A stretch of DNA of 5,496 bases from Bacillota bacterium (GCA_012842765.1 DUWJ01000225.1:1-5496), one strand, 5' to 3'; counted from the first letter of the stretch, positions 1 through 5,496 are shown. The notes: a model not told the origin generated them from the letters alone. Numbers and translations: made by a program.

Positions 1-903
1 GATGCAGTGACCATGGGCGGGAAGATATACGGCCTTCCCCTAGAGATCACTAACTGGTGCATCTACATAAACAAGAAGGTCTTCCGCGATGCAGGGCTCG
101 ATCCCGAGAAAGACTACCCCAAAACATGGGAAGACATGGCCGATATCTCCGACAAGATTGCCATACGCAATGGTGATATCCTCGTGCGGCGCGGGTTCGA
201 CTTCCGCTATCCTTACTACCTCGTCTCTTTCCTCCCCATGGTTGAGCAGTTGGGTGGGAAGTTGCTCAGTGATGACGGCAAGACAGCCATAGTCAATGAC
301 AAGGCATGGCTGCAAGTGCTGGAATACATGAGGGAATGGGGTCCCCACGGACGCAACCTCGGCAGCCCCACATACGCCGCTCCCAGGAAAATCTGGAACA
401 AGGACAACAACGACATAGCCATGTGCCTCAGCGGGTTCTATCAGCAAGGCCGGTTGCAGAACGATAACCCTGCATTCTTCGAAAGCAAAGAATGGATGGT
501 TGTTCCGTTCCCAGTCTTCAAGAACGCCGTCAACGATGTGGCGTGCTCCTTCTATGGCCATTACCTGATGGTCAACGCCCAGGCGCCCAAAGAAAAGCAG
601 GAGATGGCGTGGAAGTTAGCTGACTACATGCTCAGCCATTCCATGGAGTATCTGGTAAAGGTCAACCTCATTCAGCCGCGCAAGGAGCTCCTGACGTCGA
701 AGACGTTCAAGAACCTTCCTTACACTGAAGTCTTCATGGCAGACATGAACCGGGCACATCCGGTCTTCCTCCATGAAAACGGGTACCAGTTTGAAAGATT
801 TATAAAGGAAGCAGTTGAAGGCGTTATGCTGTCCAAGGTGCCTCCAAAAGAGGCCCTTAATACCCTGCGCAACCGTATCCAGGAAGTCCTGGATAACGAA
901 TAG
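1..903 (+). CDS. Carbohydrate ABC transporter solute-binding protein (5' partial)
   Basis: This is the extracytoplasmic sugar-binding protein of a CUT1-type ABC importer, which captures a sugar or oligosaccharide and delivers it to the two permeases encoded just downstream. The frame is open from base 1 (Asp-Ala-Val-Thr-Met-Gly-Gly-Lys), so the start, signal peptide and first lobe lie upstream. The GTG at 7 is an internal Val, not a start. The visible 300 residues correspond to about the last 70 percent of a typical 420-440 residue family member. Family-like features are the opening GGKIYGLPLE strand, the following IYINKKVF with DAGLDPEKDYPKTWEDM, a mid-region WMVVPFPVF, and a helical C-terminal part with AWKLADYML and the closing EAL..LRNRIQEVLDNE. 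The substrate cannot be told from the sequence. The order binding protein, permease, permease supports the call strongly. Confidence 0.93.
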   Translation, partial: DAVTMGGKIYGLPLEITNWCIYINKKVFRDAGLDPEKDYPKTWEDMADISDKIAIRNGDILVRRGFDFRYPYYLVSFLPMVEQLGGKLLSDDGKTAIVNDKAWLQVLEYMREWGPHGRNLGSPTYAAPRKIWNKDNNDIAMCLSGFYQQGRLQNDNPAFFESKEWMVVPFPVFKNAVNDVACSFYGHYLMVNAQAPKEKQEMAWKLADYMLSHSMEYLVKVNLIQPRKELLTSKTFKNLPYTEVFMADMNRAHPVFLHENGYQFERFIKEAVEGVMLSKVPPKEALNTLRNRIQEVLDNE

Positions 904-915
904 CAGTAGCAGCGC

Positions 916-954
916 AAGCTGAAGTCCGGGTTCTTGCAACCCGGACTTTAGCTT
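916..954 (+). promoter_or_regulatory. Intergenic 17-bp hairpin between binding-protein and permease genes
   Basis: The arms 922-932 (aagtccgggtt) and 938-948 (aacccggactt) are perfect reverse complements around the 5-base loop cttgc. Pairing continues outward through a G-T wobble (921/949) and five more pairs (916-920 with 950-954), giving 17 pairs in all. No T-run follows (955-966 is ccgagatttcct), so it is a poor intrinsic terminator. It starts 13 bases after the stop codon of the binding-protein gene and ends 13 bases before the permease ribosome binding site. Hairpins in this position in sugar ABC operons are known to protect the upstream message or cause partial termination. I infer the same role here. 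Confidence 0.8.
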
Positions 955-967
955 CCGAGATTTCCTT

Positions 968-976
968 GAGGGGGAG
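968..976 (+). promoter_or_regulatory. Ribosome binding site of the first permease
   Basis: The sequence gagggggag lies 5 bases before the ATG at 982 and is the strongest purine run in the gap, which supports that start. A weaker aaggga at 994-999 precedes a second in-frame ATG at 1006 (Met9), so initiation eight codons later is possible. Confidence 0.65.
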
Positions 977-981
977 ATTCG

Positions 982-1893
982 ATGCAGCAGCACAAGGGAT
1001 TCAGTATGGAACAGAAAAAGGCCAGATGGGGATGGATATTCGTCGCTCCGACTTTGGCGTTCTTCTTAGTCTTCAGCTTCTACCCCATTGGCAATGCAAT
1101 CTACATGAGCTTTTTCAAGAAGAATCTGTTGTCGCTCAAGCCGCCTGAATTCGTCGGTTGGGGCAACTACAAGTATCTATTCTCGTCAGACATGTTCTGG
1201 CAGTCTGTGGCCAATACAGCCATATTCACAGTGGGCACATTCATTCCCCTGGTCGTTCTCAGCCTCGTATTGGCCGCTTTCATCATGTCGCGGACAAAGT
1301 TGCAGAAATTCCTTCAGATGGCGCTATACTCCCCGGCCGCGCTTTCGTCGGTTGTGGCGGCCCTTATCTGGCTGCTTATCTTCGATCCTCGGGGCCTGGC
1401 AAACCAAGCGCTCAATTTTATTAATGGAACATCGGGAGTCAATTATCACTGGCTCTCTAACGCGAACATGCTGCGGTTGTCAACGATAATACTGTATTTT
1501 TGGAAATACATCGGCTATTTCACCATCGTATTCATTGCTGGCATAGGAGGCATCCCAGACTACTTGCACGAGGCAGCTCTGATCGATGGAGCAAACAGAT
1601 GGCAAGACTTCTGGCATATCACATTTCCGCTACTGAAGCCGACCACTCTCTTGGTTTCAGTGATGGTCATGATCCAGTGTCTCAAGACTTTTAGCACGCA
1701 ATACCTCTTCACGACATCCGGGGCGCCCACCAGACCCATTGATGTCATTACCCTCAGTATCTACAATACTGCAATCAAGGATCACAATATTGGGAGAGCC
1801 AGCGCCATGAGTGTTCTGCTTTTCCTTGTCATGTTGGTCCTAACATGGTTGCAATTCAGGATATCTAGGACTGAGGAAGTCACTTACATGTAG
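982..1893 (+). CDS. Sugar ABC transporter permease, MalF/UgpA type
   Basis: This is one of the two membrane subunits of the importer, forming half of the translocation channel in the cytoplasmic membrane. At 303 residues it has the usual length for CUT1 permeases of this class. A short basic N-terminus (KKARWGW) leads into the first membrane helix at about residues 17-38 (FVAPTLAFFLVFSFYPIG), the standard opening of the family. A loop with FVGWGNYKYLF follows, then the BPD_transp_1 domain at about residues 75-295. The ATPase-docking EAA loop is clear at residues 197-204 (EAALIDGA), followed by W and FPLLKPT. The C-terminus ends in FRISRTEEVTYM, also typical. The gene lies 78 bases after the binding-protein gene and 52 bases before the second permease, in the same operon. 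Substrate unknown. Confidence 0.95.
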   Translation: MQQHKGFSMEQKKARWGWIFVAPTLAFFLVFSFYPIGNAIYMSFFKKNLLSLKPPEFVGWGNYKYLFSSDMFWQSVANTAIFTVGTFIPLVVLSLVLAAFIMSRTKLQKFLQMALYSPAALSSVVAALIWLLIFDPRGLANQALNFINGTSGVNYHWLSNANMLRLSTIILYFWKYIGYFTIVFIAGIGGIPDYLHEAALIDGANRWQDFWHITFPLLKPTTLLVSVMVMIQCLKTFSTQYLFTTSGAPTRPIDVITLSIYNTAIKDHNIGRASAMSVLLFLVMLVLTWLQFRISRTEEVTYM

Positions 1894-1933
1894 AAATATC
1901 AAAACAGGGCGATCAGCTAGATGCTCTGGGATC

Positions 1934-1940
1934 AGGGGGA
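1934..1940 (+). promoter_or_regulatory. Ribosome binding site of the second permease
   Basis: The sequence aggggga ends 5 bases before the ATG at 1946. Its spacing and make-up match the site of the first permease, which supports the chosen start. Confidence 0.65.
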
Positions 1941-1945
1941 TTGAC

Positions 1946-2809
1946 ATGAATTATGCTAAAGGGAAGGCCCCAATCGGAGAAAGGCTGGCAGACATCTTTA
2001 TCTGGCTATTTCTCATTTTGGCCTGCGTGTTCGTGGTCACACCACTTCTGTTCATGGTTACTGCATCCTTCATGCCCGCAATAGATATTATGAAACTGCC
2101 CTACCCTTGGTTCAGTGATCACATACACTGGCAGAACTATTGGAATGGTTTGAAGGGACCTGACGGGTCATTCATATTTGTTCGCAACATACTCAACTCT
2201 CTCGTCGTTGCCCTTTCTGTCACCGCAACCACAGTTCTTCTGTCGTCAATGTCAGGATATGGGCTCGCTAAATTCCAATTTAAAGGTCGCAATCTCGTCT
2301 TCATGCTGATAATGGCGACAATGATGATCCCTTTCGAGACCATCATGATCCCGCTCTACATGGTAGTCACAAAAATGGGGCTGCACGATTCATATGCCGG
2401 ACTCATTCTGCCCTTCCTCACCAACGCTTTTGGCGTGTTTTTGATGCGGCAGTTTCTGATCACCTTCCCCGATGAGGTGCTCGATGCCGCCCGCATCGAT
2501 GGCGCGAGTGAACCCCGCATTTTCGCCAACATCGTGTTGCCCAACAGTGGTCCGGCCATCGCCACCCTGGCGATTCTGACGTTCCGCTCACAATGGGACA
2601 ACCTGCTCTGGCCCCTGCTCGTGGTTCAGAGCGATGAGATGAAAACGATTCCTCTGTATATAACCAAGTTCATGGCGGAAACCCACAGTGACGAAGGGAT
2701 CATGATGGCCGTTGCGACCATGGCCAGCCTTCCGATGTTCATCTTGTTCTTCACTATGTCAAATTACTTCATCAGCACCGAGGGCTTGCATTCCACAGTG
2801 AAGGGTTGA
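1946..2809 (+). CDS. Sugar ABC transporter permease, MalG/UgpE type
   Basis: This is the second membrane subunit of the carbohydrate importer, pairing with the MalF-type protein encoded upstream. At 287 residues it has the normal family length. The first membrane helix is at about residues 16-40 (ending VFVVTPLLFMVTASF), followed by an extracytoplasmic loop with PYPWF and HWQNYWNGL. The BPD_transp_1 region begins near NILNSLVVALS (residue 81) with the family-typical SSMSGYGLAKFQFKGRN. The ATPase-docking loop is DAARIDGAS at residues 180-188, so the first Glu of the EAA motif is Asp here, a common conservative change. The C-terminus STEGLHSTVKG matches the usual end of this class. It is the last gene of the operon; no ATPase gene follows, so energy probably comes from a shared MsmK/MsmX-like ATPase encoded elsewhere (inference). 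Confidence 0.95.
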   Translation: MNYAKGKAPIGERLADIFIWLFLILACVFVVTPLLFMVTASFMPAIDIMKLPYPWFSDHIHWQNYWNGLKGPDGSFIFVRNILNSLVVALSVTATTVLLSSMSGYGLAKFQFKGRNLVFMLIMATMMIPFETIMIPLYMVVTKMGLHDSYAGLILPFLTNAFGVFLMRQFLITFPDEVLDAARIDGASEPRIFANIVLPNSGPAIATLAILTFRSQWDNLLWPLLVVQSDEMKTIPLYITKFMAETHSDEGIMMAVATMASLPMFILFFTMSNYFISTEGLHSTVKG

Positions 2810-2814
2810 ACATC

Positions 2815-2857
2815 AAGAACCCGCGCCGCGCCTTCACACGGCCGAACGCGGGTTCTT
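2815..2857. terminator. Candidate bidirectional terminator between convergent operons
   Basis: The arms 2815-2825 (aagaacccgcg) and 2847-2857 (cgcgggttctt) are perfect reverse complements, 11 pairs, around a 21-base loop that can form a small ccg/cgg inner stem. The arms are GC-rich inside and end in TTCTT when read on either strand, so the element looks similar in both directions. It starts 5 bases after the stop of the second permease and lies 61 bases beyond the stop of the small convergent gene. The U-rich part is short and lies within the stem, so efficiency is uncertain. Position is the main support. Confidence 0.6.
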
Positions 2858-2868
2858 CCCTTCGGGGA
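2857..2868 (+). other. Small cUUCGg tetraloop hairpin beside the terminator
   Basis: The bases tccc, ttcg, ggga form a 4-bp stem capped by a UUCG loop closed by a C-G pair, a very stable RNA tetraloop. It abuts the right arm of the preceding inverted repeat and shares base 2857 with it. It may reinforce the 3' end of the sugar operon transcript. A stem this short could also be chance. Confidence 0.4.
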
Positions 2869-2918
2869 TACAGTAGAGGGATGGACGTTAATCTTGCACT
2901 CCTCCGAAATCCTCGCGC

Positions 2919-3095
2919 TCACTTCACCAAAAGCAGACGGAGCACGAGAGGGATCAGCACCATGCCGCCGACTATCTGCGATGATAGTTTCTCTTCCCGC
3001 AGTATGTTGACTGCAACAGCCACAACCGTCACCGCCAACATGAGAAGATATATCGGCGTGAGCCAACTTGCTGTTGCCAGTTTGAAGTAGGTCAT
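2919..3095 (-). CDS. Small two-helix membrane protein, 58 residues, unknown function
   Basis: I read an open frame from ATG (3095-3093) to TGA (2921-2919), encoding 58 residues. It begins MTYFKLATASWLTPIYLL, has a hydrophobic stretch at about residues 12-31, a charged turn REEK at 33-36, and a second hydrophobic stretch at about 41-57 ending in Lys. That is a two-helix hairpin with both ends probably on the same side of the membrane. A strong ribosome binding site precedes it, and its start lies 38 bases after the stop of the DctM-like permease on the same strand, so the two are likely co-transcribed. I do not recognise the family. A role as an accessory subunit of the permease is possible, by analogy with the small DctQ subunit of TRAP transporters, but DctQ proteins are usually about 160 residues with four helices. 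A longer 100-residue frame on the same strand overlaps it but lacks such features. Confidence 0.72.
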   Translation of the reverse strand: MTYFKLATASWLTPIYLLMLAVTVVAVAVNILREEKLSSQIVGGMVLIPLVLRLLLVK

Positions 3096-3104
3096 TCTAT
3101 CGTT

Positions 3105-3113
3105 TCCTCCTCT
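3105..3113 (-). promoter_or_regulatory. Ribosome binding site of the 58-residue gene
   Basis: Read on the - strand this is agaggagga, a near-perfect Shine-Dalgarno sequence. Its ggagg core ends 10 bases before the ATG at 3095. It lies between the permease stop and this start and is the main evidence that the short frame is a real gene. Confidence 0.7.
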
Positions 3114-3133
3114 AGCGTCGCGTTCCGCCTAAG

Positions 3134-4426
3134 CTACAACAGTCTGCCTATGGCAGGGGCCCATCTGAGCACCGCAAAGGCCCAGAGCACGAGACAGAAT
3201 ATAGGCACCGCTGCCTGCCTCAGCAATTCAGATCGGAAATCGGGCCCTTCTCCAGATGATTGGGATATGAGGCTGGGCACTATTGCGATGGGCGGCAGCA
3301 GATCGCCTATCGCCGCCAGCATTGAAAGAGCCGCAGCTGTTACTATCTCGTCGTTGCCAAGGAGCGCGAGGAGAATCGGCACGCCCATAACGGAAGATGA
3401 CGCATAGGCGGAGATCGCCCCGAAAAGCGGTAGGGCCAGTGCAGCCACTACGAATATCCACGCTATCGGTATATCCAAGGCGGATGTTACAAGCAACCCT
3501 CTGACGCCTGTCACAGTCATCACCTGAACGAACATGCCCGCGCCAACAAGCACGCCCATAACAGGCATCGCCATGCCAATTCCATCGACTATTGTGTCCC
3601 AGAGCTTGATCGGCCTTCCGCAAACCATGGCAAGCAGCGCCCCTGCGGCGAACATGAATGGGATGCCCGGATCGGGTATGGAGCCCTTTGACAGCCTAAC
3701 CGCGAGCATCATCGCCAAAAGTGCGATAATGGGAATGTAAACTTTGAAACCGGGAATGCGTTCACTGGCGCCTGCCGGCGCGGCCTGTCCCGGTTCTAGC
3801 TTGTCGCCTGACGGCTCCTTGTTAATCCCTGCCACCACCCATATTGAGACAGCTATCGCGGCGGGCACGGAAAGGAGCAACAACGGGATGTCGAAGCCCA
3901 CGTAGGGCATGTCTATTCCCGACCCGATAATCATCACCGGCACGTTCACAGGAGGCGCAATCATCCCGATTATGCTGCCGAGAGCGACAAATGCGCCTGC
4001 CCGAGCCGGAGCAATGCCAGCATTGACGAGCACAGGCAAGACAAACCTTCCTGTGGTCATAGCGGCGGCTGTGGATGAACCGGTCAGCATGCCCGGAAGC
4101 ATCACCAAGACCATGGACGCCAAAGAGAGCAACAGAGGCTTGTTGCCGAGCTGTCTGGTGATTCTGTAGGAGATCTCTTCCAGGATTCCTGCTGCCTCGA
4201 GCGCGGCCATGAACACCATTGCCATGGCGATAATCAGAATCACATCGAAGTAGCCGAAAGCCCCTTCAATCAGATGATACAAGGACCCTATGTTGCCCGA
4301 AACAGCAAGGCCCACTACAGCGGCGCCCGCTGTAGCCAGGGCTGGAGGCAGCTTGAGCGCTGCAGCAAACAGCAAAAACGTGCCTAGCATGCAGACAAAT
4401 GTAATGAGCTGAGCCCACATTAGCAT
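3134..4426 (-). CDS. DctM-like (TRAP large-permease / IT-superfamily) membrane transporter
   Basis: This is a polytopic cytoplasmic-membrane transporter of about 430 residues, the usual length of DctM-type large permeases, which move organic or amino acids with ions. Counting from the ATG at 4426, it shows two related halves. The first has GSST at about 116-119 and, some 40 residues on, GSIIGMIAPP (about 150-159). The second has ASSS at about 342-345 and, some 35 residues on, GDLLPP (about 374-379). The paired Ser-rich and Pro-Pro hairpins fit the IT-superfamily fold. A hydrophilic linker at about 202-226 separates the halves. No DctP binding protein is visible and no normal DctQ; only the 58-residue protein follows. 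The start is uncertain: GTG 4429 overlaps the Shine-Dalgarno ggaag (4435-4431), ATG 4426 is 4 bases from it, and ATG 4420 is 10 bases away. The substrate is unknown. The upstream GGT-family gene suggests glutamate, a gamma-glutamyl product or a similar dicarboxylate (inference). A GntP- or DcuC-like carrier is a less likely alternative. Confidence 0.7.
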   Translation of the reverse strand: MLMWAQLITFVCMLGTFLLFAAALKLPPALATAGAAVVGLAVSGNIGSLYHLIEGAFGYFDVILIIAMAMVFMAALEAAGILEEISYRITRQLGNKPLLLSLASMVLVMLPGMLTGSSTAAAMTTGRFVLPVLVNAGIAPARAGAFVALGSIIGMIAPPVNVPVMIIGSGIDMPYVGFDIPLLLLSVPAAIAVSIWVVAGINKEPSGDKLEPGQAAPAGASERIPGFKVYIPIIALLAMMLAVRLSKGSIPDPGIPFMFAAGALLAMVCGRPIKLWDTIVDGIGMAMPVMGVLVGAGMFVQVMTVTGVRGLLVTSALDIPIAWIFVVAALALPLFGAISAYASSSVMGVPILLALLGNDEIVTAAALSMLAAIGDLLPPIAIVPSLISQSSGEGPDFRSELLRQAAVPIFCLVLWAFAVLRWAPAIGRLL

Positions 4427-4438
4427 CACTCTTCCATG

Positions 4439-4475
4439 AAAAAGGCGCGACGTTCGGCGTCCCGACCGCCGCGCC
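4439..4475 (-). terminator. Hairpin plus T5 between the GGT-family and permease genes (terminator or attenuator)
   Basis: On the - strand the arms ggcgcggcg (4475-4467) and cgtcgcgcc (4452-4444) form nine pairs including one G-T wobble. After a G/A mismatch an inner tcgg/ccga stem closes a gacg loop. TTTTT (4443-4439) follows directly, as in an intrinsic terminator. It lies 25 bases after the stop of the GGT-family gene and ends only three bases before the ggaag ribosome binding site of the permease. Read on the + strand it is followed by ttttgttt (4479-4486), so it could work both ways, although no + strand gene ends here. It would reduce permease expression relative to the enzyme. Confidence 0.7.
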
Positions 4476-4500
4476 CGGTTTTGTTTGCTTCCTTATGTCC

Positions 4501-5496
4501 TCAGTAACCTACAGCAGCGCCATCCCGCCTTGGGTCAGCAGCTCCAATCAGTTCGCCGGTGTTGGGGTCGACCATGACGCCCTGAGCGCCTCCGAAATAC
4601 AGATCGTATTCACCTCGTACCGACTTCTCGTCGATGGGATAACCCATCTTCTTCAGATCATCAATGACCTCTTCAGGGAAGCGGGGTTCGTATTCGAACA
4701 CGTCAGAACCCTCTCGCGCATAGAATCTGGGTGCATTTATGGCCTCTTGCAGCCCCATGTCGAAGTCGATTATGTTGACCAGCAGCTGCGCCATTGTAGG
4801 CACGATCCTTCCGGCGCCCGGAGTTCCGATGCTCAGGAAGGGCTCTCCCTCGCGCAGCACGAGCGTTGGAGCGATCGAAGTCCTCATCCTCTTGTTGGGA
4901 GCAATGTAGTTGCCACTGGTCTTGTCAGTTGAGAAGTTGGCCATCTCGTTGTTGAGAATCACACCAGTGCCCTCAATCATTACGCCTGCTCCGAAGAATG
5001 AGCTGATAGTCTGGGTGATCGCCACCATGTTTCGGTCTTTGTCAATTACTGAAATGTGAGTTGTTGACGGTGATTCGTATTTGGCGCCTTCGGTGCCAGT
5101 TGGAGCCAGAGCAGCCTTCTTGGCAAATTCGCCAGCCTGAATCTTGTTAGCTGGGGTCATCTTATCGGGGTTGACCTTGGAAGCGCGCTCCTTTGCATAA
5201 TCCTTAGAGAGCATCTCCTGCAAAGGCACATACACGAAATCAGGATCATGCACGTATGCACGGTAATCACGGAACGCAGGCTTTATTGACTCCGCAAGGT
5301 AGTGAATCGCCTGGGCGTTCGGGAACGGAGCTGCGCTGAGATCGAAGTTCTCCACAATATTCAGAACTTCAATCAAGGTTGCGCCTCCTACCGGTGGCGG
5401 CGCAGAGAACACCTCGTATCCTCTGTAGTTGCCTCGTGCAGGCCATCTCGTTACGGCCTTGTAATTTGCCAAGTCTTCAGCGGTGATGTAGCCGCC
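4501..5496 (-). CDS. ggt: Gamma-glutamyltransferase-family N-terminal-nucleophile hydrolase (5' partial)
   Basis: GGT-family enzymes are exported proenzymes that self-cleave before a Thr, which becomes the nucleophile attacking gamma-glutamyl amides such as glutathione. The frame is open to the window edge (GGYITAEDLANYKAV); the visible 331 residues hold the end of the large subunit and the whole small subunit. Counting from Gly1 at base 5496, the large-subunit part has YRGYEVFSAPPPVGG and FRDYRAYVHDPDFVYVP. Cleavage should fall before Thr145 of SPSTTHISVIDKD (codon 5064-5062). Thr163 matches E. coli Thr409. Also present are LNNEMANFS, NKRMRTSIAPT and GTPGAGRIVPT. Compared with E. coli, as I recall its numbering, Asn411 is Ser165, Gln430 is Glu184, Asp433 is Asn187, Ser462 is Thr206 and Gly484 is Ala228, and the lid region is about 10 residues shorter. 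The family is certain, but true GGT specificity is not; a cephalosporin-acylase-like or other acyl specificity is possible. The gene precedes the DctM-like permease and is probably in its operon. Confidence 0.93.
   Translation of the reverse strand, partial: GGYITAEDLANYKAVTRWPARGNYRGYEVFSAPPPVGGATLIEVLNIVENFDLSAAPFPNAQAIHYLAESIKPAFRDYRAYVHDPDFVYVPLQEMLSKDYAKERASKVNPDKMTPANKIQAGEFAKKAALAPTGTEGAKYESPSTTHISVIDKDRNMVAITQTISSFFGAGVMIEGTGVILNNEMANFSTDKTSGNYIAPNKRMRTSIAPTLVLREGEPFLSIGTPGAGRIVPTMAQLLVNIIDFDMGLQEAINAPRFYAREGSDVFEYEPRFPEEVIDDLKKMGYPIDEKSVRGEYDLYFGGAQGVMVDPNTGELIGAADPRRDGAAVGY

Noticed and set aside
7..9. GTG as the start codon of the binding protein
   Set aside because: The frame is open upstream to base 1, and the protein would lack its signal peptide and first lobe; the codon is an internal Val of a truncated gene.
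40..561. 173-residue open frame on the - strand inside the binding-protein gene
   Set aside because: It lies antisense to a clearly recognisable binding protein, has no recognisable motifs and is best explained by the codon use of the opposite strand.
2764..3066. 100-residue open frame on the - strand over the convergent region
   Set aside because: It overlaps the end of the second permease, the terminator-like repeat and most of the better-supported 58-residue gene, and has no family-like sequence or good ribosome binding site.
2806..3090. 94-residue open frame on the + strand after the second permease
   Set aside because: Its start overlaps the permease stop, it runs through the terminator-like hairpin and is antisense to the 58-residue gene. 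Its composition (Arg, Ser, Thr rich) looks like noise.
3228..3623. 131-residue open frame on the - strand in the permease gene
   Set aside because: It is an alternative frame of the DctM-like permease, with a low-complexity Arg/Gly/Asp/Cys-rich composition. The permease frame is intact through the region, so there is no sign of a frameshift.
4479..4486. ttttgttt on the + strand as the tail of a + strand terminator
   Set aside because: No + strand gene ends near it. The hairpin with T5 on the - strand fits the known genes better.
4495..4932. 145-residue open frame on the + strand opposite the GGT-family gene
   Set aside because: It is antisense to the conserved GGT small subunit and has no recognisable domain.

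Overview
The window looks like an ordinary bacterial chromosome segment with mid-range GC, compact operons and strong purine-rich ribosome binding sites. The genes (a CUT1-type sugar ABC transporter, and a gamma-glutamyltransferase-family enzyme next to a DctM-like permease) suggest an anaerobic or fermentative bacterium such as a Bacillota/Clostridia-type or Synergistota-type lineage. That placement is weak and rests on gene style only. I see no insertion sequence, CRISPR array, tRNA or rRNA.

Left half, + strand (1-2809): a carbohydrate ABC importer operon in the order solute-binding protein (5' end outside the window), MalF/UgpA-type permease, MalG/UgpE-type permease. A 17-bp hairpin without a U-tract lies between the binding-protein gene and the first permease. 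It is the kind of element that lets an operon make more binding protein than membrane subunits. No ATPase gene follows in the window, so the transporter probably uses an ATPase encoded elsewhere.

Centre (2810-2918): two unrelated operons converge here. The gap holds an 11-bp near-symmetric inverted repeat, a candidate bidirectional terminator, with a small cUUCGg hairpin beside it.

Right half, - strand (5496 down to 2919): a gamma-glutamyltransferase-family N-terminal-nucleophile hydrolase (5' end outside the window), then a DctM/IT-superfamily-like permease of about 430 residues, then a 58-residue two-helix membrane protein that is easy to miss. A GC-rich hairpin plus T5 sits between the enzyme and permease genes, right against the permease ribosome binding site. 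The enzyme keeps the catalytic Thr-Thr-His motif but differs from E. coli GGT at residues that hold the alpha-amino group of the gamma-glutamyl donor (Asn411 to Ser, Asp433 to Asn) and lacks the lid-loop insertion. It may therefore be an acylase with shifted specificity. The most interesting unit is this enzyme-permease-small protein set, which could form a hydrolyse-and-import system for a gamma-glutamyl or dicarboxyl-acyl compound. That function is inference.
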